9,117 nt of DNA, from NCBI GenBank assembly GCA_007134115.1, contig SLLK01000357.1, positions 1-9,117 of the forward strand, given 5' to 3'. This DNA is from Gammaproteobacteria bacterium. GTDB taxonomy: Bacteria; Pseudomonadota; Gammaproteobacteria; UBA5335; SLRW01. The position numbers and the translations under genes were made by a program. The notes under the pieces are model-generated. The model made no database searches, was not told the origin of the DNA, and saw only the letters and a program-made list of their open reading frames with translations. Below are positions 1 to 6,958 of this stretch, one piece after another. Position 1 is the first letter of the stretch; every line of letters begins with the position of its first letter.

Positions 1-648
1 GTGCTGGAACTGGGTGCACCCATGTCCCGCGACACGCGACCGTGGCATGCGGAAATGTTCTTTGCCTCCATCATGAAGTTTGTGCGTACCTTGCTGGGCG
101 AGGACGTCATGCTGGATGAGTTGCGTTTCAGACACGCGCGTCCTGATTACGCCGAGCGTTACGCTCCGTTCTTCGGTGTCCCGGTGACTTTCGGTCAGTC
201 CCGGGATGCGCTGTTGTTTGACCCCGCATTGCTTGATGAGCCGCTGGAAGGTGATTATCCGGCGCTGCACAGTCAAGCCGAGTTCCTGGTGCGCCAGCGC
301 ATGGCCCGCCTGCATCGTCGTGAAGCGTTGACCGGGCGGGTGCGACGCGTACTCGCCGATAATCCGGCGTTATTGCGCGGTGGACTGGAAGAGCTGGCCG
401 CTGCCCTCGCACTGGGACCACGCACCTTGCAACGCCGGCTGCGTGCCGAGGGGCAAAGCTTCGCCGGGCTCAAGGATGACGTCCGGCGGGAGCGGGCTCT
501 GGCCCTGCTGGCCCGGGCGGGGGATGATATTGAGGCAATCAGCGAAGGGCTGGGTTTTTCCGATCGTCGCAGTTTTACGCGCGCGTTTCGCCGCTGGACC
601 GGATCCACGCCACGGCGTTATCGCCGTGACAGTTTGCGGGCGGGATAA
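1..648 (+). CDS. AraC-family transcriptional regulator, C-terminal part (5' truncated by window)
   Basis: The visible 215 residues end in a typical AraC/XylS DNA-binding domain with two helix-turn-helix units. The first is around residues 129-151 (LEELAAALALGPRTLQRRL), and the second around 177-208, with the family signature GFSDRRSFTRAFRRWTG followed by TPRRYR. Residues 1 to about 100 look like the end of the 'arabinose-binding-like' N-terminal domain found in OruR/ArgR-type AraC proteins (MKFVRTLLGE..., H/F-rich region, FGQSRDALLFD). Such proteins are usually about 330-340 residues, so the frame almost certainly starts upstream of position 1, and the GTG at 1 is probably internal. The stop is TAA at 646-648. 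It lies 245 bp upstream of glcB in the same orientation. Regulation of glcB is possible, but only position suggests it. The ligand is unknown. Confidence 0.88.
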   Translation: MLELGAPMSRDTRPWHAEMFFASIMKFVRTLLGEDVMLDELRFRHARPDYAERYAPFFGVPVTFGQSRDALLFDPALLDEPLEGDYPALHSQAEFLVRQRMARLHRREALTGRVRRVLADNPALLRGGLEELAAALALGPRTLQRRLRAEGQSFAGLKDDVRRERALALLARAGDDIEAISEGLGFSDRRSFTRAFRRWTGSTPRRYRRDSLRAG

Positions 649-752
649 TTTGATGGGCACCGTGTCCGTGCGGTTTGTCATCGTGCGGGTCGAGCCATCC
701 CCTCAGTATGGTGTGGTCGATTCCGGTGGTGCCTTGCACAATGCCGGGGTAG

Positions 753-776
753 ACACTCATGCACTGACCTGAGTGT
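753..776. promoter_or_regulatory. Perfect 7-10-7 dyad upstream of glcB (first)
   Basis: ACACTCA (753-759) and TGAGTGT (770-776) are perfect inverted repeats around a 10-nt spacer. No T-tract follows, so it is not an intrinsic terminator. It could be an operator half-site pair or a small RNA hairpin. Its geometry matches the dyad at 804-827. Function is inferred only from position between the AraC-type gene and glcB. Confidence 0.4.
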
Positions 777-803
777 TACTTTCCGGTACCATGTCGGCTT
801 TTC

Positions 804-827
804 TGCGGACGCCGGCAGGTGTCCGCA
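804..827. promoter_or_regulatory. Perfect 7-10-7 dyad in the glcB leader (second)
   Basis: TGCGGAC (804-810) and GTCCGCA (821-827) pair perfectly around a 10-nt spacer, about 67 bp before the glcB start. A further 6-bp pair, CGCCGG (833-838) with CCGGCG (852-857), follows. Together they could form a structured 5' leader or protein-binding site. There is no T-run, so a terminator is unlikely. The rest of the 649-893 gap shows no open frame with a credible start and no convincing -35/-10 pair. Confidence 0.4.
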
Positions 828-893
828 GGCGACGCCGGTAACCGGTGCGGGCCGGCGGCTTGCGGCTTCAGTCCAGACATAGGGAACAGAACT

Positions 894-3062
894 ATGACAC
901 AACGCGTTCAGGTGGGTGGTTTGCAGATTGCCCGGCAACTGCATGATCTGATTGAGCAAGAGGCCGCGCCGGGCACCGGCATCGAGCCGGCGGCATTCTG
1001 GCAGGCATTTGAAGACATTCTGAACGAGCTCGGTCCGCGCAATCGCGAGTTGCTGGCCCGACGTGATGAAATCCAGGCCAAGATTGACCAGTGGCATCAG
1101 GACCGCGCCGGCCAGCCGCACGATGCCGCTGCCTACAAGCAGTTCCTGCAGGATATCGGTTACCTGCTCCCTGAAGGCGGTGAGTTCGAGATCAGCACCA
1201 CCAACGTGGACGATGAAATTGCCCATATCGCCGGTCCCCAGCTGGTGGTGCCGGTGATGAACGCACGTTTTGCCCTCAACGCGGCCAACGCGCGGTGGGG
1301 CAGTCTCTATGATGCGCTCTACGGCACCGATGTAATTCCGGAAACGCCCGGCGCGGAGAAGGGGTCGAGCTATAATCCCGGACGTGGCGCGCGGGTGATC
1401 GAGTATGCGCAGCGCTTCCTGGATGAGTGCCTGCCGCTGGCCGACGGCGTCTACGGTGATGCCGTGCAGTACAGCGTGAGCGACGGCCGGATGACGGTGG
1501 AACTCAAGGACGGCAAGCAGACAGGGCTCAAGGACCCGGGCTGTTTTGCCGGTTATGTCGGTGATGCTGCACGCCCCACGGGCTTGTTGCTAAGCAATAA
1601 CGGCCTGCATCTGGAAATACAGATTGACCGTGAACATCCCATTGGCAAGGACGATCCGGCCGGTGTGAAGGATGTGCTGATGGAATCGGCCGTCACCGCC
1701 ATCCAGGATTGCGAGGATTCGGTGGCCGCGGTGGACGCCGCCGACAAGGCGATTGTCTATCGCAACTGGCTGGGCCTGATGAAGGGCGATCTGGAAGAGA
1801 GCTTCGACAAGGGCGGCCGTCGCATGACGCGCGTGCTCAACCCGGATCGCGAGTACATCACTCCGGATGGCGGCAATCTTGCGCTGCCGGGGCGCAGCCT
1901 GATGCTGGTGCGCAACGTGGGTCATCTGATGACCAACGGCGCGGTGCTGGACAGTCACGGCGATGAAGTGCCTGAAGGTTTTCTTGACGGCATGGTGACT
2001 TCATTGATCGCCATGCACGATCTCAAGGGCCGTGGCAGCGTGCGTAACAGTCGTACCGGCAGTGTCTATATCGTCAAGCCCAAGATGCACGGTCCCGAAG
2101 AAGTCGCTTTTTGCGTGGAGCTGTTCGCGCGCATTGAGGATGCGCTGGGTCTGGCGCGCAATACGCTCAAGATCGGCATCATGGATGAAGAGCGTCGCAC
2201 CACGGTGAATCTCAAGGAATGCATCCGCGCGGCCCGCGAACGGGTGATTTTCATCAACACCGGCTTCCTGGATCGCACCGGTGATGAAATCCATACCAGC
2301 ATGGAAGCGGGGCCGGTGATCCGCAAGGAAGAGATGAAGGGGCAGCCCTGGATCAAGGCTTACGAGGACTGGAACGTGGATATCGGCCTGGAATGCGGAC
2401 TCCGCGGTCGCGCGCAGATTGGCAAGGGGATGTGGCCCAAGCCGGACCTGATGGCGGACATGATGGAAGCCAAGATCGGTCATCCCATGGCCGGTGCCAG
2501 TTGCGCCTGGGTGCCGTCACCGACTGCGGCCACGTTGCATGCCATGCATTATCACAAGGTGGACGTGGCGCAGCGCCAGGAAGCGCTGGCCAGCCGTAAG
2601 CGGGCCAGCCTGGACGATATCCTGACCATCCCCTTGCTGGGCGAGCAGCGGCCCGCCGACGATCAGGTACAGCAGGAGCTGGACAACAACGCTCAGGGCA
2701 TCCTGGGTTATGTCGTGCGCTGGATCGACCAGGGCGTGGGTTGTTCCAAGGTGCCGGATATCAATGACGTGGCGCTGATGGAAGACCGCGCCACCCTGCG
2801 TATTTCCAGTCAGCACATCGCCAACTGGCTGTATCACGGTATCTGCAGCGAGTCGCAGGTAATGGAAACGCTCAAGCGCATGGCGCAGGTTGTGGACGGC
2901 CAGAACGAAGCGGATCCGCATTACCGGCCGATGGCGCCGGATTTTGATCGCAGTGTGGCTTTTCAGGCGGCCTGTGATCTGGTGTTCAAGGGCCGTGAGC
3001 AACCCAACGGATATACCGAGCCGGTGCTGCACCGGCGTCGTCGGGAAGCCAAGGGCGCCTGA
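894..3062 (+). CDS. glcB: Malate synthase G
   Basis: Condenses acetyl-CoA with glyoxylate to give malate and CoA, the second step of the glyoxylate bypass and of glycolate use; a cytoplasmic Mg-dependent monomer in this family. The product is 722 residues, against 723 in E. coli GlcB. Landmarks include CEDSVAAVDAADK, the catalytic Arg in LVRNVGHLMT (R340), KPKMHGPEEVAF, GIMDEERRTTVNLK (metal ligand E432), NTGFLDRTGDE (metal ligand D460), and GCSKVPDI plus MEDRATLRISSQHIANWL, which place C617 and the catalytic base D631 exactly as in E. coli numbering. A 3-residue insertion (DLKGRGSVRNSRTG) relative to my recollection of E. coli GlcB accounts for part of the local offset. The ATG at 894 is chosen because AGGGA (881-885) lies 8 nt upstream and length matches the family; an in-frame GTG at 819 would add an unconserved tail. 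No isocitrate lyase gene is in the window. Confidence 0.97.
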   Translation: MTQRVQVGGLQIARQLHDLIEQEAAPGTGIEPAAFWQAFEDILNELGPRNRELLARRDEIQAKIDQWHQDRAGQPHDAAAYKQFLQDIGYLLPEGGEFEISTTNVDDEIAHIAGPQLVVPVMNARFALNAANARWGSLYDALYGTDVIPETPGAEKGSSYNPGRGARVIEYAQRFLDECLPLADGVYGDAVQYSVSDGRMTVELKDGKQTGLKDPGCFAGYVGDAARPTGLLLSNNGLHLEIQIDREHPIGKDDPAGVKDVLMESAVTAIQDCEDSVAAVDAADKAIVYRNWLGLMKGDLEESFDKGGRRMTRVLNPDREYITPDGGNLALPGRSLMLVRNVGHLMTNGAVLDSHGDEVPEGFLDGMVTSLIAMHDLKGRGSVRNSRTGSVYIVKPKMHGPEEVAFCVELFARIEDALGLARNTLKIGIMDEERRTTVNLKECIRAARERVIFINTGFLDRTGDEIHTSMEAGPVIRKEEMKGQPWIKAYEDWNVDIGLECGLRGRAQIGKGMWPKPDLMADMMEAKIGHPMAGASCAWVPSPTAATLHAMHYHKVDVAQRQEALASRKRASLDDILTIPLLGEQRPADDQVQQELDNNAQGILGYVVRWIDQGVGCSKVPDINDVALMEDRATLRISSQHIANWLYHGICSESQVMETLKRMAQVVDGQNEADPHYRPMAPDFDRSVAFQAACDLVFKGREQPNGYTEPVLHRRRREAKGA

Positions 3063-3092
3063 CGGTCCCGGTAGCGTGCAGCCGCAAGGCAC

Positions 3093-3125
3093 AAAAAACG
3101 GCCTCCGTCAGGAGGCCGTTTTTTT
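3093..3125. terminator. Bidirectional intrinsic terminator between glcB and the cytochrome c gene
   Basis: A 14-bp perfect stem, 3093-3106 pairing with 3111-3124, closes a GTCA loop (3107-3110). The stem includes the A-run on the left and T-run on the right, with the GC-rich core ACGGCCTCC/GGAGGCCGT. Read on plus it ends in seven T; read on minus it ends in six T. It sits between the 3' ends of two convergent genes (stops at 3062 and 3153), so it can serve both. Confidence 0.95.
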
Positions 3126-3152
3126 ATCGGGATCCGTGATGTGTGGTTCGCT

Positions 3153-3467
3153 CTATTCCTTGCTCTGTTCAAGCATCCAGTTGACGGCTGCCGTCAGTTC
3201 TTCTTCACTGTTTTTGCCTTCGTAGGCCGGCATGATGCCCTTGCCGTCCTTGACGCTCTGCACCAGTGTGGCGACGTCGGCATCGATGCTGTCACCCCAG
3301 GAGGCTGCATCACCGACCTTGGGCGCGCCGGCGGCGCCGGTGTCGTGGCAGGAGGAGCAGGGCGGCATGGAGCCGCTACGGTAGACTTCTTCACCATCGG
3401 CGGCGTGGGTGACGGCGGCGGCAAGCGTCAACGCCATGGCGCCGGTCACAATCATGATCGCTCGCAT
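3153..3467 (-). CDS. Periplasmic class I c-type cytochrome (cytochrome c5-like)
   Basis: A 104-residue exported monoheme electron carrier. Residues 1-22 form a signal peptide (MRAIMIVTGA, then a hydrophobic stretch, cut after THA). The heme site is CSSCH (C37, C40, H41), and the probable distal ligand is M79 in KGIMPAYEG; the mature part is about 82 residues. The order (CxxCH early, GxMP about 38 residues later, C-terminal helix AAVNWML) fits the c5/c-555-like class I family. The extra Cys pair seen in many c5 proteins is absent. The start is the ATG at 3467, because TAAGGAG (3474-3480 on the minus strand) lies 6 nt upstream and the signal peptide then begins properly; longer in-frame starts up to 3584 would place unrelated residues before it. 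It is divergent from tmcA and convergent with glcB. Its redox partner cannot be told from context. Confidence 0.92.
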   Translation of the reverse strand: MRAIMIVTGAMALTLAAAVTHAADGEEVYRSGSMPPCSSCHDTGAAGAPKVGDAASWGDSIDADVATLVQSVKDGKGIMPAYEGKNSEEELTAAVNWMLEQSKE

Positions 3468-3687
3468 AACTATCTCCTTAATGATCAGGTATCCGTCCTT
3501 ACCGTAGCTGTCTGGTGTGGGTGTGGCAACATCAGCCGGCCAGTAATCCCTCGGCGAATTGATCCAGGTCATGTGATGTGACAATGCGTGTGGCCGATCA
3601 ACGCGGAGCCGATGGGGCGGGGTGGCCGACTGACGGGATAGGCCCGGGGTGGTCGAGCGGCACCTGCTGGTCCATTATCGCGGTTGT

Positions 3688-5904
3688 ATGACATCACAGA
3701 ATCCGGCTGAAAAGTTCAATACCGCGCTGACGTGGCTGCAGGCGCTGGCGCATCGCGCGGCGGCTGCCGGCGTGCGTCGCGCGGTTGTGCTTGAGGCGGT
3801 CGACGGCGCGGTGCCCGATGCCGCTCTGGCACTGGCGTTGGCTGCCGGTGACGACTGCCTGTGGCTGGGCCCGCAACCCCATCAGGGGGTGGCGGCCATT
3901 CCGGCTGAGCAGGCCGAACGCGCACTGGGTACCGAGTGTGGCTTGCTGGTGATTGACCTGCATGCCGGCATTATGCCGGATGCGCTGGGTATGGTCGCTG
4001 GTTGCCTGCGCGGCGGGGGGGTGCTGCTCCTGCTGTGTCCGCCCCTGGAGCAATGGTCGCAGTGGCCGGAGCCGGGTCGGGCGCGGCTGGCCGTGCATGG
4101 CTATGACGACAATGATGTTGGCATGCGTTTCATCACGCGCCTGGCCGAGGGTCTGCAACGTGATCCGGAGGTGCGGGTGGTGGCGCCTGGCAAGCCGTTG
4201 CCACCCCTGCCTGAAGTGACCATGCCAGCGTCGTTACCGTCGGCCCCGGCGCCGTATCGGACAGCGGATCAGGCGCGTGCGGCCCGCGCCGTCTTGCGGG
4301 TGGCGCGCGGTCATCGTCGTCGACCGCTGGTGCTGACGGCCGACCGTGGACGTGGAAAATCGGCAGCGCTGGGACTGGCGGCGGGCGAGTTGCTGCGCGA
4401 CGGTGTATCGCGGGTGGTGGTGACTGCGCCACGCCGTGCTGCCGTCGATGCGGTCTTCAGGCATGCCTGGCAGCAGTGGGCGGAGGCGGTGACGGATGGC
4501 GACAGTTTGCGCAGCGATGAGGCCGTGCTGAGCTGGGCCGAGCCGGCCGCGTTGCTTGAGTCGCCGCAGGCGGCGGACCTGGTGCTGGTGGACGAAGCCG
4601 CCGGCATTCCGGTGCCCGTGCTGGAGGCCCTGCTGCGGCGTTATGCCCGTATTGTGTTCAGTACTACGGTGCACGGCTACGAAGGCACCGGCCGCGGGTT
4701 TGATATCCGTTTCCGCGCGGTGCTGGATGCGCTTGCGCCGCGCTGGCGGCGACTGGTTCTGGAGCAGCCGGTACGCTATCCGCGCGATGATGCCGTGGAA
4801 AGGCTGGTGTTCGATCTGTTGCTGCTGGACGCCGCAGCGGCACCTGCCGGGCAGCTGGCGCAGGCTTCGTTGTCGACGGTCACCTGCGAACGCCTGGATC
4901 GGGATGGTCTGGTGCGCGACGAGCAGCGGCTGCGGCAGGTGTTCGGTCTGCTCGTACAGGCGCATTACCGCACCCGGCCACAGGATTTGCGCAACCTGCT
5001 CGACAGTCCCAATGTCAGCGTGCATGTCTTGCTGCATCAGGGGCAGGTTGTGGCCGCCGCGCTGATGGCGCGGGAAGGGGGGTTCGACGAGGCCACGGCA
5101 GAAGCCGTGTGGCAGGGGCGGCGACGGCCGCGCGGTCATCTTCTGCCCCAGTCGCTGTCGGCGCACATGGGGGTTGCCGATGCGCCGCTGGAGTCCATGT
5201 CGCGCATCATGCGGATTGCGGTGCATCCGGCGGCGACCGGCCGTGGGCTGGGCCGCTATCTGCTGCGCCAGTGTATGCGTGCGGCGGGCAGCGAAGGCTG
5301 TGGGGTGGTGGGCAGCAGCTTCGGGGCGACGCCCGGACTGCTCGATTTCTGGCAACGGTGCGGTTTTGCCGGTGCCGGTATCGGCCTGCGCCGGGATCCG
5401 GCCAGCGGTGAATATGCCGCCGTGGTGGTGCGTGCGCTGAACGCGGCGGGCCGACGCCTGGTGCGCGTTGCGCGAGCACGTTTTGCGCAATCGCTGCCAT
5501 GGCTGCTGGCGGATCCCCTGCGTACACTGGATCCCCGCGTGGCACTGGCCCTGCTGGGCGGGGTCAAACCGGCTGATGCGCTAAAGGCGAGTCGGGAGGA
5601 CTACGCGCAGGCGCGCCACTTTGCATTCAGTCAGGCGCGCTACGAGGCTTTTCTGCCGGCCCTGTGGCGGGTCACGGTGGCCGGACTGGCGCGGCCGGCT
5701 GCGCGCGCGCGGCTCGGTTCGCAGCAAGCCGAATTGTTGGTGCGACGGGCGCTGCAGCGTCAGCCCGCGGAGATGATCGTGGCGGCGATGGGGCTCAAGG
5801 GCCGCGCGGCATTGATGACGCAGTTGCGGGCGGCTTTTGCCGTCCTGGTCGACGAATTCGAGAGTGAAAACCGAGGAGCGCTTGATGGCATATCAACCCT
5901 TTGA
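3688..5904 (+). CDS. tmcA: tRNA(Met) cytidine acetyltransferase TmcA
   Basis: Acetylates C34 in the wobble position of elongator tRNA(Met) (ac4C) using acetyl-CoA and ATP/GTP. Domain order from the ATG at 3688 (738 residues): N-terminal DUF1726-like domain (about 1-185); RecA-like helicase module with Walker A in TADRGRGKS (K224) and Walker B in LVLVDEAAGIP (D302, E303); STTVHGYEGTGRGF, a TmcA hallmark; then AHYRTRPQDLR and RRPRGHLLPQSLSAH leading into a GNAT acetyltransferase core with MRIAVHPAATGRGLGRYLL (about 508-526) and LLDFWQRCGF; finally a C-terminal tRNA-binding tail. E. coli TmcA is 671 residues, so this one is about 65 longer. The start is uncertain: the 3688 ATG lacks a clear Shine-Dalgarno, and an in-frame GTG at 3649 would add 13 residues (751 in all). 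Its end overlaps the next gene by 20 nt, so the pair is probably co-transcribed. Confidence 0.95.
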   Translation: MTSQNPAEKFNTALTWLQALAHRAAAAGVRRAVVLEAVDGAVPDAALALALAAGDDCLWLGPQPHQGVAAIPAEQAERALGTECGLLVIDLHAGIMPDALGMVAGCLRGGGVLLLLCPPLEQWSQWPEPGRARLAVHGYDDNDVGMRFITRLAEGLQRDPEVRVVAPGKPLPPLPEVTMPASLPSAPAPYRTADQARAARAVLRVARGHRRRPLVLTADRGRGKSAALGLAAGELLRDGVSRVVVTAPRRAAVDAVFRHAWQQWAEAVTDGDSLRSDEAVLSWAEPAALLESPQAADLVLVDEAAGIPVPVLEALLRRYARIVFSTTVHGYEGTGRGFDIRFRAVLDALAPRWRRLVLEQPVRYPRDDAVERLVFDLLLLDAAAAPAGQLAQASLSTVTCERLDRDGLVRDEQRLRQVFGLLVQAHYRTRPQDLRNLLDSPNVSVHVLLHQGQVVAAALMAREGGFDEATAEAVWQGRRRPRGHLLPQSLSAHMGVADAPLESMSRIMRIAVHPAATGRGLGRYLLRQCMRAAGSEGCGVVGSSFGATPGLLDFWQRCGFAGAGIGLRRDPASGEYAAVVVRALNAAGRRLVRVARARFAQSLPWLLADPLRTLDPRVALALLGGVKPADALKASREDYAQARHFAFSQARYEAFLPALWRVTVAGLARPAARARLGSQQAELLVRRALQRQPAEMIVAAMGLKGRAALMTQLRAAFAVLVDEFESENRGALDGISTL

Positions 5905-6655
5905 TCTGAGTGGAAAAACGGCGCTGGTTAGCGGCGGCAACGGCGGCATCGGCCTGGGTATGGCTGATGCACTGGCCCGGGCCGGCGCCGGCGTGGTGGT
6001 GTGGGGCACCCGTGCGGACAAGAACGAACGGGCCCGCGAGCAACTCGTCGCGCACGGCGCACAGGTGCTGGTGCAGCAGGTGGATGTGAGTGATGAACGG
6101 GCGGTGGATGCGGCCTTCGATGAGGCGGTGGACACCATGGGCCGCGTGGACTCGGTGTTCGCCAACGCCGGTGTAGGCGGCGGGGCAAAGTCGTTCATGG
6201 AGTTCCCCACAGAAACCTACCGCAAGGTGCTGGCGGTCAATCTCGATGGTGTCTTTTTTACGCTGCGGGCGGCTTCGCGGCATATGAGCAGTCGCGAGGG
6301 TGGTGGTTCGCTGGTGGGGATTGCCAGTCTTGCGGCCATTGAGGGTGCCGCGCGCAACCAGGCCTATGCGGCGACCAAGGGGGCGGTGGTCTCCATGATC
6401 CGCTCCTGTGCCGTGGAGCTGGCGCGTTACGGTGTGCGTGCCAACGCCATTCTGCCGGGGTGGATTGCCACGGATATGACGGCGCCGCTGCAGGCCCATT
6501 CAGCCTTCGCCGAGAAAGTGTTGCCGCGGGTACCGGCCCGCCGTTGGGGCGAGCCGGACGACTTCGGCGGTCTGGCGGTGTATCTGGCCAGTGATGCCTC
6601 CCGGTATCACTCCGGCGATACCCTGGTGGTGGACGGCGGGTACGCCGTATTCTAG
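5885..6655 (+). CDS. Short-chain dehydrogenase/reductase (SDR), FabG-like
   Basis: A 256-residue classical SDR, a cytoplasmic NAD(P)-dependent oxidoreductase; the substrate is unknown. Visible motifs are the nucleotide-binding loop SGGNGGIG (16-23), FANAG (92-96), the structural Asn in AVNLDGVFF (N119), catalytic Ser in GIASLAA (S148) and YAATKGAV (Y161, K165), PGWIATDM (191-198), and the C-terminal VVDGGYAVF. The second beta strand ends in GTRADKNE, a FabG-like pattern with no acidic residue, which suggests NADP(H). The start at 5885 is set by GAGGAG (5873-5878) 6 nt upstream and by the normal SDR N-terminus DLSGKTALVSGG. It begins inside the last codons of tmcA (20-nt overlap). The TAG stop coincides with the first bases of the palindromic element that follows, so the very last codons may have been set by that insertion. 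Confidence 0.92.
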   Translation: MAYQPFDLSGKTALVSGGNGGIGLGMADALARAGAGVVVWGTRADKNERAREQLVAHGAQVLVQQVDVSDERAVDAAFDEAVDTMGRVDSVFANAGVGGGAKSFMEFPTETYRKVLAVNLDGVFFTLRAASRHMSSREGGGSLVGIASLAAIEGAARNQAYAATKGAVVSMIRSCAVELARYGVRANAILPGWIATDMTAPLQAHSAFAEKVLPRVPARRWGEPDDFGGLAVYLASDASRYHSGDTLVVDGGYAVF

Positions 6656-6685
6656 GGAAACGTTGATCTATTCGTCACGTCTCAG
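6654..6685 (+). repeat. Left outer inverted repeat of the palindromic element
   Basis: This 32-nt arm pairs with 6882-6913. Of 32 positions, 28 are Watson-Crick; the four differences are all transitions (6663, 6677, 6679, 6680). In a plus-strand RNA three of them become G-U pairs, leaving only one mismatch (A6677 against C6890). The arm begins inside the TAG stop of the SDR gene. Confidence 0.85.
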
Positions 6686-6777
6686 CGGGTCCTGTAGCGT
6701 CCAGGCTGCAAGGCGCTGTGCGCAGGCAGGACACGAGTCAAGCACAGCAACGCCGCAGATGGGCGCTACAGGGCCTG
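6686..6777. repeat. Hairpin arm A within the element
   Basis: An imperfect stem-loop. The base is 6686-6699 with 6764-6777, including CCTGTAGCG (6691-6699) against CGCTACAGG (6764-6772) and two G-T pairs. It continues inward with CCA/TGG (6701-6703 with 6760-6762), CTGC/GCAG (6706-6709 with 6755-6758), GGCG/CGCC (6712-6715 with 6751-6754) and CTGTG/CACAG (6716-6720 with 6743-6747). It breaks the left side of an otherwise continuous longer inverted repeat and therefore looks like a later insertion. Confidence 0.7.
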
Positions 6778-6785
6778 CCCTTCGG

Positions 6786-6882
6786 GGCTTTGCCAGAAAG
6801 TCAGCCTCTACGTTGCGACTTTTCACCGTATTCTCGATACGCTTTCAAAGTCGCGCCTTGATGCTGACTTTCTGGCAAAGCC
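6786..6882. repeat. Hairpin arm B with perfect 20-bp inverted repeat
   Basis: The segments 6786-6805 and 6863-6882 are perfect reverse complements (20 bp; core TTTGCCAGAAAGTCAGC). Inside are GCGACTTT (6815-6822) against AAAGTCGC (6847-6854), and an apical stem CGTAT (6827-6831) against ATACG (6837-6841) around the 5-nt loop TCTCG. The whole forms a long rod whose base abuts the outer repeat on the right. Confidence 0.85.
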
Positions 6883-6958
6883 TGAGGTGCGACGAATAGA
6901 TCAGCGTTTCCCTGGCGCGCATAAGCGTCACCTCCGATGGTTCGGGAGCGTTTTGACG

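Larger units (their letters stand above)
6654..6913. mobile_element. 260-bp nested palindromic MITE-like element
   Basis: Non-coding DNA between the SDR and VOC genes that is almost wholly self-complementary. The ends are 32-nt inverted repeats starting AGGGAAACG(T/C)TGATCT; between them lie two further long hairpins (6686-6777 and 6786-6882), giving a three-way-junction fold. There is no transposase frame inside, as expected for a non-autonomous element. No clear target-site duplication is seen: left flank ...ATTCT, right flank GGCGC.... It may be mobilised in trans by an insertion sequence with matching ends, but no such element is in the window and I do not assign a family. It may also act on the transcript as a terminator, RNA-stability or processing structure. 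Exact edges could shift by one or two bases. Confidence 0.75.

Noticed and set aside
734..762. TTGCAC as a -35 box for glcB
   Set aside because: No acceptable -10 hexamer occurs 16-18 nt downstream.
678..1226. 182-codon minus-strand frame across the glcB leader
   Set aside because: Antisense to the conserved glcB N-terminus, with no ribosome-binding site or motif supporting it.
3559..3572. TTGAT-N4-GTCAT, resembling an FNR/Anr box upstream of the cytochrome c gene
   Set aside because: Only 8 of 10 consensus positions match (second half GTCAT rather than ATCAA), it lies about 98 bp from the start codon, and no promoter could be placed beside it.
4234..5490. 418-codon open frame on the minus strand
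   Set aside because: It lies wholly antisense to tmcA, is rich in Arg/His/Gln as expected from reversed GC-rich codons, and shows no recognisable domain. The plus-strand TmcA motifs are unambiguous.
5795..6499. 234-codon open frame on the minus strand
   Set aside because: Antisense shadow of the SDR gene, whose catalytic motifs are clear on the plus strand.
6640..6930. Target-site duplication flanking the palindromic element
   Set aside because: The flanks (…ATTCT on the left, GGCGC… on the right) share no direct repeat at any reasonable choice of element edge.
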